A stretch of DNA of 64,000 nt from Hordeum vulgare subsp. vulgare (Eukaryota; Streptophyta; Magnoliopsida; Poales; Poaceae): the NCBI RefSeq assembly GCF_904849725.1, contig NC_058522.1:195071468-195135467 (forward strand). The letters are read 5' to 3'. Below, piece after piece: positions 35,021 to 46,370 of this stretch. Positions within the stretch are counted from its first letter, which is position 1; each line of letters opens with the position of its first letter. The notes beneath the pieces were generated by a model. It saw only the letters and a program-made list of their open reading frames with translations. It made no database searches and was not told the origin of the DNA. Both the position numbers and the translations under genes were made by a program.

Positions 35021-35723
35021 CATTCCACATATTTGGAACTTTTGTCCACATCAAAGGGGGAATATTATATAAAATTACACCTTCGAAATAAGTCTAACAA
35101 CTTCCTTTGGAGCTTGCTGGCTGTATATGGTACCGCTCAGGAGGATTTCAAGTCGGCCTTTCTCAAAGAACTGGTCAACACCTGTCGAGAAAATCCCCTT
35201 CTCATGTTAATCGGGGGGGGGGGGGATTTCAGTATCCTTAGATATGAGTAGAATAAAAAGAACGACTGGTTTGATACTAGATGACCATTTTTTTAATGCT
35301 CTTATTGACAGCCTAGACTTGCGAGAACTCACTATGTGTGGTCGTCAGTACGCCTGGGCCAATAACACAGGAAATTCAACCTTTGAAAAACTTGACCGGG
35401 TACTAGTTACCACCGAGTGGGAATATAAATACTTCCTAGCCTCAGTGCGGCCACTATACAGAATTGAGGCCTTATCAGATCACGCTCCATTGCTAACCGA
35501 TTTCTGCCAGGCAACTCCAAGTACCAACCGTCATCAGTTTAAATTTGAACTAGGATGGCTCACTAGAGAGAGATTTCATGAACTAGTTAAAAAAGTGTGG
35601 GCACGTAAACCTCGTGGCAATACGTCAATTCAACGATGGAATAATCGCATTCGCACTCTGCATCAATTTCTTCGTGGATTTGGTAAACATACCGCTGACA
35701 TCTACAACAAAAAGAAGTTGTGA
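35021..35723 (+). pseudogene. LINE ORF2, end of endonuclease
   Basis: The endonuclease resumes after the Sukkula-like insertion. It reads FLWSLLAVYGTAQEDFKSAF, then NPLLMLIGG, interrupted by a run of about 13 G at 35212-35224 that shifts the frame. The next frame continues with DSLDLRELTMCGRQYAWANN and the SDHAPLL motif at about 35475, which contains the conserved Asp-His of the nuclease active site. A linker follows to 35723. The G run is a likely slippage site. The catalytic SDH is retained but the frame is not continuous. Confidence 0.78.
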
Positions 35724-37250
35724 CTTTCTACCTTAATTGAGACTCTTGATAAAATTGTAGAGGTGAGGTCTCTTTTTTTCGTGGATATTGATCAAAAAAG
35801 CCATCTCAATGTGCAGCTAGCCCTCCTATTATGCGAGGAGGAAATTAAATGGTACCAATGTTGTAAGGCGGACTCTCTCATCCTAGGAGATTATAATACG
35901 AAGTACTTCCTAATGTTGGCCAATGGCAGACATAAAAGAAACATATCTTCGCTCTAGATCAGGAGGAGGGTCGTATTGAGGGGGAGACACCACTCACAAG
36001 TTTTATTACTAAGTATTACAAATAACTTTTTGGACCGTCAGCTGATACAACACTTGAGATGGATGAGTCTATTACGCATGACAATCCTCAAGTGCCGGAA
36101 GCGGTAAATGAATTCCTAACCTCCCCGTTCTCTGAGGAGGAAATTTGAACAACGGTGTTTCAGATGGAACACAACAAGGCTCCAGGACCAGATGGTTTTC
36201 CGGTGGAGTTTTATCAATGCTTTTGGGATATGATTAAAGTCGGGCCTGGTTCAGTTGTTTAATGAACTGCATGCCGAAGAACTTGACATCTCCCGTTTAA
36301 ACTTTGGGGAAATTATCCTACTACCTAAGACTAAGGACGATAGTCGGATTCAACAATATAGACTTATTTGCCTACTAAATGTAAGTTTTAAAATCTTTAT
36401 GAAGGTCTTGACTAATTGGCTGAATGGGGTGGCTGTCCATGTTGACAAACCTACTCACACATCTTTCATGCAACGACACAACATACTAGATGGAGTTGTT
36501 GTACTGCATGAAACTGTACATGAGCTTCACCATACAAAGTTGAATGGAGTCATCTTTAAAATAGACTACGAAAATGCCTACAATAAAGTTAAATGGCCCT
36601 TTCTGTTGCAAACATTACGCATGAAGGGGTTTTCACATAAATAGTGTCGTTGGGTAGAGAGCTTTGTGTCTGGAGGTAGTGTGGCCATCAAGGTTAATGA
36701 TGATGTGGGCAATTACATTCAGACTAAGAAGGGGCTCCACCAAGGGGACCCCGCATCCCCTTCTTTGTTTAACATTGTGGCTGATATGCTAACTACCCTT
36801 GTTGAGCGGGCTAAGTTGGCCCGACAAGTCAACGGTGTCATTGGTCTTGGATCACGATTTAGAAAAAGCAACAAACCTCAAACTACTCCTATATGCTTTT
36901 GAGGAATTTTTTGGCCTCAAAATTAATTTTCATAAGCGTGAACTTTTCTGTTTTGGCGAGGCCGCACAAGCTGCATCTGAATATGCTGAAATTTTTGGCT
37001 ACCAACTCGGGCAATTCCCGATTCACTATCTGGGTATCCCCATACATTATCGGCGCTTAACAATATTTGAATGGTAGCATGTGGAAGAGAGACTAGAGAA
37101 ACGTGTTGCTAGTGTGAAGGCCAAACTCTTGTCTTACGGGTGTCGATTAATTTTGATCAATTCGGTCCTCACCAACATGGTTTTATACATGATATCATTC
37201 TTCCATATCCCAAAAGGAGTTCTTTAGCGCCCTGACTACTTTAGATCCTG
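35724..37250 (+). pseudogene. LINE ORF2, reverse transcriptase relic
   Basis: Non-LTR reverse transcriptase motifs appear in order over several frames: HNKAPGPDGFPVEFYQCFWD (36170-36230), RQHNILDGVVVLHE-type residues at 36470-36515, KIDYENAYNKVKWPFL (36560-36605) and KKGLHQGDPASPSLFN (36728-36775). The YADD active-site segment expected after QVNGV is absent. The text passes from QVNGVI (36820-36840) to LDHDLEKATNLKLLL in a new frame. A thumb-like segment follows with GLKINFHKRELFCFG and FPIHYLGIPIHYRRLT (36912-37060). Target-primed reverse transcription would need the missing aspartates, so this copy is catalytically dead. Confidence 0.85.
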
Positions 37251-37799
37251 ATTTTTTGGCAGAGTGATAATGAAACCAAGAAATATAGACTAGCTCGGTG
37301 GAATATATTATGTCGACCTAAAAGCCAAGGGGGACTTGGAATCTAGGACCTTGAGATTAAAAACATTGCTCTTCTCAACAAATGGGTGTACAAATTTCTC
37401 ACTCACAATGGCGTATGGGAGGAACTCATTCGTAACAAGTATGTGGGCCGGGGTTCGAAGCTATTTCTCAATTTTACTGGAAACCTGGCGATTCACAATT
37501 TTTGAGTGGGGTGATGAAGGCTAAGGAATTATTTTTTCAATTTGGAACATTCTCGGTATAGGACGGGTCCCAGGTCCGATTATGGGAAGATACCTAGCTA
37601 GGGACAACCCCACTCAGCGTGCAATATCCCAACTTGTACAGGATTCTTAGACATAAATTTGTATGATCAAACAAGCTTTTGGACAAGCAAATTCTGATAT
37701 CTCTTTTCATAGGGATCTTCTAGGACCTCGACTGGCAGCATGGAATGAATTACTCATACATTTGGAGGTTATTCAACTGTCAGATGAACCAGATATTTT

Positions 37800-38200
37800 T
37801 TGATGGAAATTGCACCAGAATGGCATGTTTTCGGTCATACCAAGAAATTGTGGAAGCTCAAAATTCCTCTAAGAGTGAAGATATTCCTCTCGTTTCTTAA
37901 TAGAGGGGTCATCTTAACTAGAGATAGTTTGGCATGGAGAAACTGGCAAGGATGCAAAAATGTGTCTTCTACCAATAGGATGAGTCTATTAGACACTTAT
38001 TTTTTTGAGTGTAAGCTTGCTCAGTCCGTGTGGGCCATTGTCCAAATACCTTCAAGTCTTTACCCCCCACGGAGTGCACGGAACATGTTCGGCAATTGGT
38101 TGAGGGGTATTGAAAACCAATTTTCTGCAAACATTCCAGTGGGGGCGACTGCCTTATGTTCAACTTTGTGGCTTACCAGGAATAATATAGTTTTTTAAAA
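37800..38200 (+). pseudogene. LINE ORF2, C-terminal zf-RVT region
   Basis: The stretch encodes the zinc-binding region at the end of plant LINE ORF2. It reads LKIPLRVKIFLSFLNRGVIL, then TRDSLAWRNWQGC, and FFECKLAQSVWAIVQI. The first Cys of the motif is present, but the expected C..C pair after NWQGC is altered (KNVSSTNR). The ORF ends near 38200, and a 350-base 3' UTR follows to TTTATCGAAAG at about 38550. Confidence 0.72.
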
Positions 38201-38552
38201 ATAAATGTGTTTCATCTCCTGTGTAGGTTATTCATGTATGTTCGCGATGGCTCCGTACTTGGTCTATCCTGCAGAGGCCGGAGGACAGGGACCTTTTTAT
38301 GATGGCGTCTACACGGCTGGAGCGTACGTCCAGGGAGGTTTTCTACCCGCATGGATGGCGGTGTGATCTTCGGATAGGATCTGCCACATCTTAGGCTAGT
38401 TTAATATGTTCTCTTAGTTGCATCTTGCATTTTAGCTTTTTCGGATTTGTGGACTTGGTTGTGTGCATCTCGTTAGGCAGAGGCCGGGCTTTTTTCGGTG
38501 CGATTGTATTAACTTGATAATTCAATTCAATGAAATGCCCTTTATCGAAAGA

Positions 38553-39680
38553 AGGTGGGAAATGGCATAGTAATTAAGGAGGTAACGACCTGGGTGGCAA
38601 TTTTGTGAAGCCAATAATGAAAGCGACAATTTTGAGAAGCCCCATATTAAATGTGGCAAATTACCAATTTTGTATCTGAATTCAAAATAAACACCAACAA
38701 GACTTCTAACAAAGTCCCTCAAGAAGATCTAGTTTGCATTGGTCTAACAAAGTCGGCAAACTTCTAGAAGAACGAACCATTGAAAAACCCTAGGCCAACA
38801 AGAGAAGGAAGGGAAAGAATAGCAAGGAGACGTACCAGATAGAAAGACGGGAGGGGCGCCGCGATATAGGATAGCCGCCGAGTTGCCTTCACCGCCAGCC
38901 GAAGAGGGTGACCGCGTGTTACCGTTGCTTCTATTTTGTTGCAACCCAGTTTCACCTCGTGTCAACACGTCTCGTTCCCCATAGCTTCCACGTCTATGGA
39001 GGAGAGGAAAAAACATCGGTCCAAAGGCACAAATTAAGACCATCTTTAGAAACCAGGACATTCGACAACCGCTGGTTTATAATACGAAGCTGATTTTTGT
39101 CGGTTTCAATAGACCTCATATATTCAATAATTTTGGGAAAAAATACGAGATCCTACATACTCGGTTCTTCTTCGCCATATCTATGGAAATTGCCTATCCT
39201 TTTTTCGGATCCCCTTTCTTTTGACGCGAACCAACTTCTGGTCAATTCAATTCTTGCCTCCCTCTTCGCCGTCACCACCAATCTCGTCTCCGACCTCGTC
39301 ATCCGGACTCGCAGCGCCAGAAATAGATTGGTGCAGTACCCGCATGCGTCGGATGCACCATATCATGCATGAGCGCCAATCACTCCATTCCACCTGCCTG
39401 TGCCTCCCTCAGCTCATCATGCCTACGCCGCCCCAGTTCCTTATGCCGCTGCCATCAAGAGGAAGCGACAGGGGCACCACCTGTTCCAACAGGGCGCAGC
39501 CGGCATGACATCATCCTCTTTCGGCCCTTCCCTAGTTCCTCCCGTGAAGGCCATTGGCAGGAGGAAGATGTAGGATGCGAAGTATGTCTAGAGGTGGCGT
39601 GATTAGACTACTTGACCAAATAAAAACTTAGCCTTTTCCCAATTTTAATTATGGGCCAGTTTTCGCAACTATGATTAGTC
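38553..39680. other. unassigned stretch, possible gene fragment
   Basis: About 1.1 kb with no recognised transposon sequence. It changes from AT-rich to GC-richer around 38850 and again near 39230. A plus-strand frame between about 39290 and 39573 reads VQYPHASDAPYHA, a stop, then APVPYAAAIKRKRQGHHLFQ and SSFGPSLVPPVKAIGRRKM, ending in a stop. This looks more protein-like than its surroundings but matches no family I know. It could be a decayed host exon, a captured gene fragment or chance. Confidence 0.35.
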
Positions 39681-41559
39681 AAGTTCACCCTACACATGCA
39701 TATCTAAGATTAAAGCGGTGGAAAGTAAAGGCATGCAAATATAAGTAGAGGGTAGGGAAGTAATATCGAACACAATGGTTGACACGACGATTTTTGCATG
39801 GTTCCGATAGGTGGTGCTATCACACGTCCACGTCAGTGGAGACTTCAACCCACGGAGGGTAATGGCTTGGAGAGTCCACGGAGGGATCCTCCCACAAGGG
39901 GTCCACGAAGAAGCGGCCTTGTCTATTCCACCATGGCTTACTTCCACACAGTACAAGCCTCACTCAGGGTAGATCTTCACGAAGTAGGCGATCTCCTTGC
40001 CCGTACAAACTTCTGGGTTCAACTCCACAACACGAAGTAGGAGGCTCCCAAGCGGAAACCTAACTAATCTGGGAGGCACCACCCTCCAAAAGGTAATAGA
40101 TGTTGTAGAACGATGAACTCCTTTCTCTCATGCTTCAAAAGATAGTCTCGTAAACACTCAATCACTCTCACAGATTTGGCATGGGTAGAAGAGATTGATT
40201 GGGTGGAAACCAAATGGGGAGGCTCGAGATCAAGTTTCAAATGGATGGATTGTAATATCTCGATCTCAACACATGAGTAGGTGGCTCTCTCTCAAAAATG
40301 GATATGGTAAGTGTGTGTGTGTTTTGGGTGCTTCCTCTACGAATGAGAGGAGGTGGAGGGTATATATAGGCATCTCCCAAAATCCTACCAATACAACATT
40401 ATAGCCCAACTCGGTGACACCGAAATGAATCTCGGTGGTACCAAGTTGCACTTAATGTGGAAACTTTTGAAGTCTCGGTCAGACCGATATATGAATCTCG
40501 GTGGTAACGATATGATGACCTAGGGCAGTTTCCAAATCTCGGTGGTACCGATTCCAAAACATGGAATTTCTGATTCTTGAAATATAGATACCAAAAAGTC
40601 GGTCACTAACTGTCGGTGGCACCGATATGAAAGTTGGTGTTATAGAGAGATTAGGGTTTGGCGAAGGTTCTATTTGTGGAAATATCAGTAGGGCCGAAAT
40701 GGAATTCTAGTTGGCAGCAATTTTGATCTGTAGGCTTTGGACATAGATATCTGTGGGAGAAATGCTCACTATTTTTGGTGGCTATCTCTTAGAACTTGAG
40801 CGACCAATTCATCATAATACCTCATCCCTTTTAAGTATTATTGGCTTTCCTATGGACTCAAAAGTAATTTATCACAAATATAAAATGGAGAGTCCTCTTG
40901 CTTGAAGCTTGAGCCAATCCTATTACTTTCCTTGTATAAAGGGGTTTCGCCTCACAATCCTTTAGCCAATGGATCTTTGAAATTTTCTGAAATATACTTA
41001 GATAAGATCGTTAGTTCAATGATACATATGTTGTTATTAATTATGAAAACCACCTTAGGGATAAATTATGCTTTCAGTCTCGCCCTTTTTGGTAATTGAT
41101 GACAACATATATATCAAACCTTCGACCAGAGATATAATCAATGATTAGCATCATCGCTTTGAGAAGTATGTGAAAACCAAGAGCTCCCCCTAAATTTGTG
41201 CATTATTTTTAATTTGCGTTCAAATGCAAATGCACAATTAATTAGGATGATAGGTCACTCTTTCGTGTCACGTACATCTTGGTGGAGTGCATAAATGATA
41301 TGAATGAATATTAATGCACATAACACCAAACAAATGAGTGAATGATCATCATGTAGATATCTCAAAGGTATAACATAGTAGCATGAACAATCAAAGCGTA
41401 TGATTAAAGACGAAAGTTTAAGTCATCCAAAAGACCAAATGTTCTTTAAAACCAGAAGAGAGCAAATAAAAAAGCAAAGCTCTCACTCTCTAAGTCCTAA
41501 TTGATCTATACACTTCCCCCTTTGGCAACAAGTTACCAAAAAGTTTAAAGCTCTAGAAC
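39681..41559 (-). other. non-coding 3' part of the pol-less element
   Basis: No ORF of interest. It contains a Triticeae repeat segment around 39800-39930 (GGTTCCGATAGGTGGTGCTA, then GGAGACTTCAACCCACGGAG) and a cluster of palindromic CTCGGTGGTACCGAG-like motifs at 40411-40625. The rest is AT-rich. Confidence 0.5.
40411..40625. repeat. cluster of TCGGTGGYACCGA palindromes
   Basis: Near-palindromic motifs occur at about 40411, 40431, 40474, 40498, 40538 and 40612: TCGGTGACACCGA, TCGGTGGTACCAA, TCGGTCAGACCGA, TCGGTGGTAACGA, TCGGTGGTACCGA and TCGGTGGCACCGA. Spacing is irregular (20-75 bases). A second set lies at 43740-44425. Confidence 0.75.
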
Positions 41560-43600
41560 TAATCGTGTCTCCGACCTCGATCTCCTCCGGTAGTAGTCGA
41601 TGGAGTAGCCCAAGGAGCATCGATGAAGGCTTCTGCGAATGTCGTTGGAGTAGGCAAAAGAGCTGATGGAGATGGTCTTGCTTCTATTAGTACCACATCT
41701 GCTAACCTAGACTAGGTCCTAAATTTAGTAGTTGTGGGAAGAGGCGATTCGTCATCATCACTACTGGAATGAGATATCTCCACTACATCAACCTCATGTT
41801 TGAGCTGCTCAATACTGGAAGCCAAATTTGTCACTTTGATATCCAGGTCATCGAATTTTGTCTCCACGATCCTCTCATGACCTTATTGGTTCAGCAAGAT
41901 CTCAGAAATATTCTTCTCCATACCTCGTATGGTTCTGACAAAAAAAGACATATGCTCCTCTCTAGATCAAAGGTGTGTCGCCGAAGCATCTCCGGCTGCC
42001 TCTGCCTCTTATGCCTCTGCTTCTTGATGCACTGTAACTGAGCTGGGATGGATGGGTTCCATCAGAACTACATTGTCCTCGAACTCTAGCTATAGTGGCA
42101 GGTGGGTATGATCAAGTTGATATACAAGCTTTCCAATCTTGGCATTGATTAGCATTTGAATATACGGTGCATACCCACAAGATCTCTTATGATCTACAGT
42201 TGGCCTCCTAATAGTCTCTACTATCAAATCCGTCACTCATATCCTGGTGTTGGTGTCTATGTGGTGCAACATGTTAATGGAATACCCTTTGATCGTCTTA
42301 TCATATCCCGATTTAGGCATCAGGGTGTATCTCATAATGGTGTTAGTTGTTGGTATTCCTACTTGTAGAAAATAGACAGAGCCAAGCTTATGTGTCTTCA
42401 CATAGTGATGGGGCACTGGACTGTACATGTTTGCCATAGTGTTATGATTCATCTTGGACTCTAAGTACACATCCAAATCTCCCTCTTCGGTGTTAGAGGC
42501 ACCAATTATAGTGTCCCACTTATCTACGATAGACTCATGCCGATGATCTTCCGTCATCAACACTATCCTTCCATCTGGATTGAAATGAGGAGTTGAATAG
42601 AATTGCATGATCATCTCATCATTCAAAGTTGTTATCTCTCTGCCAACAAAATCTTCAACATCAGTCAGCTTGAAATTCTCTCCCACATGAGGGAAGTAGT
42701 TCTCATTGTCCTTCATGTAATTCAAGTCAACATATCTCATGTGACTAACTGCTTGACTCTTGTCTAACAACACTGTCTCATAATAATCTTGTTTTTCCTT
42801 AATGTGAAAACAAGGATCAACAATAGTTCTCCTCCTGATAGCATATGGATCTACAGTCCCCCATTGCCTCAAACCTTGATCCCTCCTCTTGTTCATATCT
42901 CCAGCAGCAAGATGAGCATCACTGTGCAATGCCAAGTGAGCTCTCAATTTTCTTACAACCGATGCATCTTCCTCCTCATCTGTAGCAACCTCTGTGGATG
43001 CATAGCCTTTGTTCTTCTCTACTACAGGTATATCCTAAATAGTCGTCTTGGGGGCTACTGGCTTCTTAGACATAGATGTAGAAGATTTTGGTGCAGACTT
43101 TTTGGGCATATCATTTGTCATGAGCTTCTTGTTCTTAGGTGCAGGTACATTAGCACCAACCTCTTCTTCCTCTTCCTCGGCAGCTTTTGCTGGATCTTCA
43201 TACATGGATGTTGGGCTTCCAAGAACATGCACCACCCTCTTCCTGGGTCTTTTCTACCCTGGCTTCTTAGCTTGCATGTAATATGGGACCTCAAGGGTGA
43301 GTGTCATCCCTTTCTTAGCAGACTCTGGTGCTCCCACATCAATAGGCACGACATACTCCTTTCTCACAGTATTCTTGACCGTTTTGTTCTCCTTTTGCTT
43401 CTGGGGGATGCTCTCATCTCGGATAAATCAGCATCCTCCTCATTAGAATTAAGCTTCTTTCTTGACCTCGTAGATGCCTTTGGAAAATCATGGGAGCTAG
43501 TTGTGCGTGGGTCAGAAGCAGTCCTCTCAAGACTAGTGCCTGAGTCCATCTCAACACTGGCCTCTGTGAAGTCATTCTGGCTATCCTCTGAACCTGACAT
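41560..43600 (-). pseudogene. second ORF of the pol-less element (env-like or plant transposon-type)
   Basis: A degraded minus-strand reading frame of roughly 650 codons, starting near MSGSEDSQNDF at 43597. The N-terminal third is acidic and Ser/Lys-rich, with EEEEEEVGANVPAPKNKK. The middle (42947-42237) is open for 236 codons. It reads DPCFHIKEKQDYYETVLLDK, RYVDLNYMKDNENYFP, IMQFYSTPHFNPDGRIVLM and MRYTLMPKSGYDKTIKGYS. This resembles the 'putative plant transposon protein' domain attached to many grass retroelements. The C-terminal part (about 42230-41560) may contain a heptad-like coiled coil (FDDLDIKVTNLASSIEQLKH). Its function is unknown. Calling it env-like is only by position in a Copia-like element. 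Confidence 0.55.
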
Positions 43601-45304
43601 GCTCACAATCAACCAAGTAGACAAGCAAACTGAGTGAAAAGAATTAGAAGAGCTGGAGTGGATGATCATAACAAAAATTTATAAGTTTTTGCAAGTTTGA
43701 ACCTTAAAAAATTTCAGATTAACTTTCTGCAAAAGGGATATCAGTTCCACCGACACAATTTTTTTGGAGCCATCGAGACTGACAATCTCCTTAACAGGAA
43801 CTTGGCAACTCTTTCGGTTTCACTAAAGAAGGAAGCTCAGTTTCACTGAGATTGTTCTAAGTGGCTCAAAACCAAAATCAATAGGACCATTATTTCTACC
43901 TCAGTGACATCGAGATTCGGTTTTGTGGACTGTTAACCCTAAATTTTTCTTTGTTCTCTAATCTAAAGGAATTTTCTTTTGGAAGGAAACATTGCAATCA
44001 TGGAATGATGATGGGCTCAACCTATTTGCGCAAGATTTGGAGTTGGGAGCCCAAAGAGGGCCAAGATCTTACCCTAACTTGGTGAAGATCTCGCTATGGC
44101 GATGAAGGCGGAGGTGATTCCCGTCGATGGCGTGGATTCCAGCTGCGAGGGCGCATGGGATACAATGGCGATGTCCTGGGGACAAGGGCACGACAGCGAG
44201 GAGGTGCGTGGAGGTAATTTCAAACGCCTAATCCGGAGGTATAGATACCCCCTGGCTGTCGGTGACACCGAGTTGGTTATTTTGGTGCCACTGAGTTTCA
44301 TAACTGTCAGGTGACAGTGAAACTCGGTGTGGCTGAAAACTTCTTATCGGTGGTACCGAGATGGAAAAACTAGATCAACCCTAGGCTTCAGTGGGACTGC
44401 GTTTTTGTGGTTGGTCACACCGATATGCAAATGGGAGGTTTTGTAAGTTTTCCCTTGTCAAGACGGATCTCCGAGTGATCCTCACATAGAGTGTCCCTAA
44501 AGTGCTTGCTCAAATTTTGTGATACATCATAAATAGAATTTGATATGAGAAAACATAGATAGCAAGAGAGAGGTACTTAGGCATTCTTGTATATCCAATT
44601 GGCCAAATAAAATAGAAAGCCAGATAACAACAGTTGGATATCCTCGAATCACGAAAATATGCATACCAACATGCTCACATAGTAAGATGTCAAATTAAAC
44701 ATGGTGGACATGCACAAACACTCCAGTATCTACCAAGCACTTTGGCAATCACGAAGTCATCTATATATGAGAATATCGACTAAGGAGTCAAGCAAGAATA
44801 CTTGACCATATGTTATACTTATCGTTTAAGCACAAGTGAGGTTACCAGTTTTGCATTAAGATTTCAATGTATTCACATCTTAAGAAATGATTATACTCAA
44901 GTCTTAGAGTAAAGCTCCCCCTTGATATGACATCCCCCCTAAGAGGGATCAACTAACCTTGGGTTTTATCGTAGAAGACTTCATGTAGGTGTAGTAGTGG
45001 TGGATTCTCATTGTTGATGAGGATCATCTTGAGTTGGGAGAAATCCTTGATGTTTCTTACTATTGTCACCTACATGGGTTAGTCCCAAAGCACAAGGAAT
45101 ATATGCAAGAATATCTATGGACATTGAATTAAATGCATGTGAGATGATGTCAAATGATACATTAATTACCTTGTCCCTTTCTTACCTTTGAGGGAATGTT
45201 AGACTCCTTGAACTAGTGCATATGGATGGAGTTTATTGCGTATAGTTCTTGCCAAAATGAATACGAGTGAATTTCATTGGCGGAGTCACCCCTCAAGAAC
45301 TTCT
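43601..45304 (-). other. non-coding spacer of the pol-less element
   Basis: Lies between the second ORF and the gag end, where integrase, RT and RNase H would be expected in a complete Copia element. No pol motif is seen in any frame. It carries the second set of CTCGGTGG-type palindromes (for example TCGGTGACACCGAG near 44261 and TCGGTGGTACCGAG near 44347), which continues a pattern seen at 40411-40625. Confidence 0.5.
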
Positions 45305-45514
45305 CTAGTTCTTATTCTTGGGGACCCATATCAACTTGATGGGGATCCTTGGAGTTGTGGTAGCACTAGATGGAGTAGAGCTAGTAGTGTCCTTGGGAAT
45401 CCACTTGACCTTGGCTTGGGGTCCTTCCTCAAATGAGTCAATCTCCTCTTGAAGCTTACCCTTGCCCTTGTGGTCTTGTGGTGGAAGGTCATCTTGAGAG
45501 CTTGTTCCCTTTGG
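45305..45514 (-). pseudogene. gag ORF, C-terminal part
   Basis: The minus strand reads PKGTSSQDDLPPQDHKGKGK, then EEIDSFEEGPQAKVKWIPKD and TTTPRIPIKLIWVPKNKN, ending in a stop at 45305. It is the direct continuation of the N-terminal part at 62852-64000. The element at 45519-62846 inserted between KYDPT and PKGTSS. The frame is open and the native stop appears preserved. Confidence 0.7.
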
Positions 45515-45518
45515 GAGA

Positions 45519-46351
45519 CGTCGATGCACTAAAGCATGGGGTCCCTAGTGGCCCAGACTTGTGCACGGGCGCGAAGGGCCCCTGCCGGCAGGGCATGGCA
45601 GGACCCAGACAAGATACAACCCCCAAGATTATCAAGGCCTCGGCAAGCCCGCCTTGTCGGGAAGATGACCAAGGCCACACCCATTTGGTGGGCGTGATGA
45701 ACTCACCAAGCACAAGACCTCGGCAAGCCCCCATTTTTGCCGGGATGATGACCAAAGCCCCCGGCAAGCTCCCTTGTCGGGACGAAGACCCCAGGCCCCG
45801 CCAAGCTCCTTGTCGGGATGATGGGGCTGGGCACTGGAGGGCAACCGCCCTTGCTACAGTGGCACCTCCCCCAAGTTCCAGCGCATTCTGCATGCGCTAG
45901 CGCAGCGTCTAGGTGTAGAAACACCTGGATACGTGTCTTCACCAGCAAGTCGCTGACAAGGACAAGACGTGCATTTAATGCACCTAATGATGGTAGATGG
46001 ATAAGCACCGCTCTAGGTTCACTGTAACTCCTCGTGAACCTACCTTCGAGCACTGTAGGTGACCCCTTTGACTATAAAAGGAGGCCCTTAGCTCATTCAT
46101 TAGGGGTTAGACTATTTGGACATTTGGCTCATAAGACGATCATCAACAGTCACTATAACAATCAACAACAAAAATGCTTAATACAACCAGACAAGCAGGA
46201 CGAAGGGTTTTACGCGCAAGCAGCCCGAACCAGGGAAAAAGGCTTGCCGGGTGCTGATCGCCCGCTCTGCTCTTTACGTCGCCTATCCCCGCCCTATGAT
46301 CACAAGGGTGTCACGTTGATTCCCATAGGTGTCGACCTCGCACCGCCGACA
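45519..46351 (+). repeat. 5' LTR of the non-autonomous gypsy-like element
   Basis: 833 bp with a TATA box at 46073-46080. The end reads GTGTCGACCTCGCACCGCCGACA. The middle contains several GCCGGGATGA / CTTGTCGGGA repeats, so open frames here are compositional. Confidence 0.85.
46073..46080 (+). promoter_or_regulatory. LTR TATA box
   Basis: TATAAAAG in the context TTTGACTATAAAAGGAGG, about 270 bases before the LTR end. The 3' LTR counterpart is TATAAAAAG at 54037-54045. Confidence 0.65.
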
Positions 46352-46370
46352 TCTTCGGCACGCCAGGTAG
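46352..46370 (+). promoter_or_regulatory. primer-binding region
   Basis: TCTTCGGCACGCCAGGTAG directly follows the LTR end. Compared with TCTTTGGCGCGCCAGGTAG of the element at 1-6383 it differs at two bases, so both elements probably use the same primer tRNA. Confidence 0.6.

Larger units (their letters stand above)
14770..38552 (+). mobile_element. L1-type LINE, split by three insertions
   Basis: LINE sequence is present at 14770-16651, 19820-20677 and 35021-38552; the rest of this span is inserted elements. ORF1 encodes two Cys/His zinc knuckles and a DUF4283-like RNA-binding region. ORF2 encodes an apurinic-type endonuclease, a non-LTR reverse transcriptase and a C-terminal zf-RVT region. 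The 3' end is a weakly A-rich TTTATCGAAAG near 38552, with no clear poly-A and no target duplication seen. The 5' end is lost to the Copia insertion at 14769. Removing the inserted pieces restores co-linear ORF1 to ORF2 order. Stops, frameshifts and a deleted RT active site make it inactive. Confidence 0.85.

Noticed and set aside
35212..35224. A run of about 13 G considered as a G-quadruplex or programmed frameshift site.
   Set aside because: It lies inside a dead LINE endonuclease where the usual code is a short Gly stretch. Expansion by slippage is the simpler account.
42789..43637. A 282-codon plus-strand frame.
   Set aside because: It is the antisense shadow of the second ORF of the pol-less element, which has recognisable protein-like sequence on the minus strand.
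45433..45900. A 155-codon plus-strand frame and a 134-codon minus-strand frame.
   Set aside because: They lie in an LTR with repeated CTTGTCGGGA / GCCGGGATGA words, and the same frames reappear in the other LTR copy at 48554 and 53634 as sequence features, not proteins.
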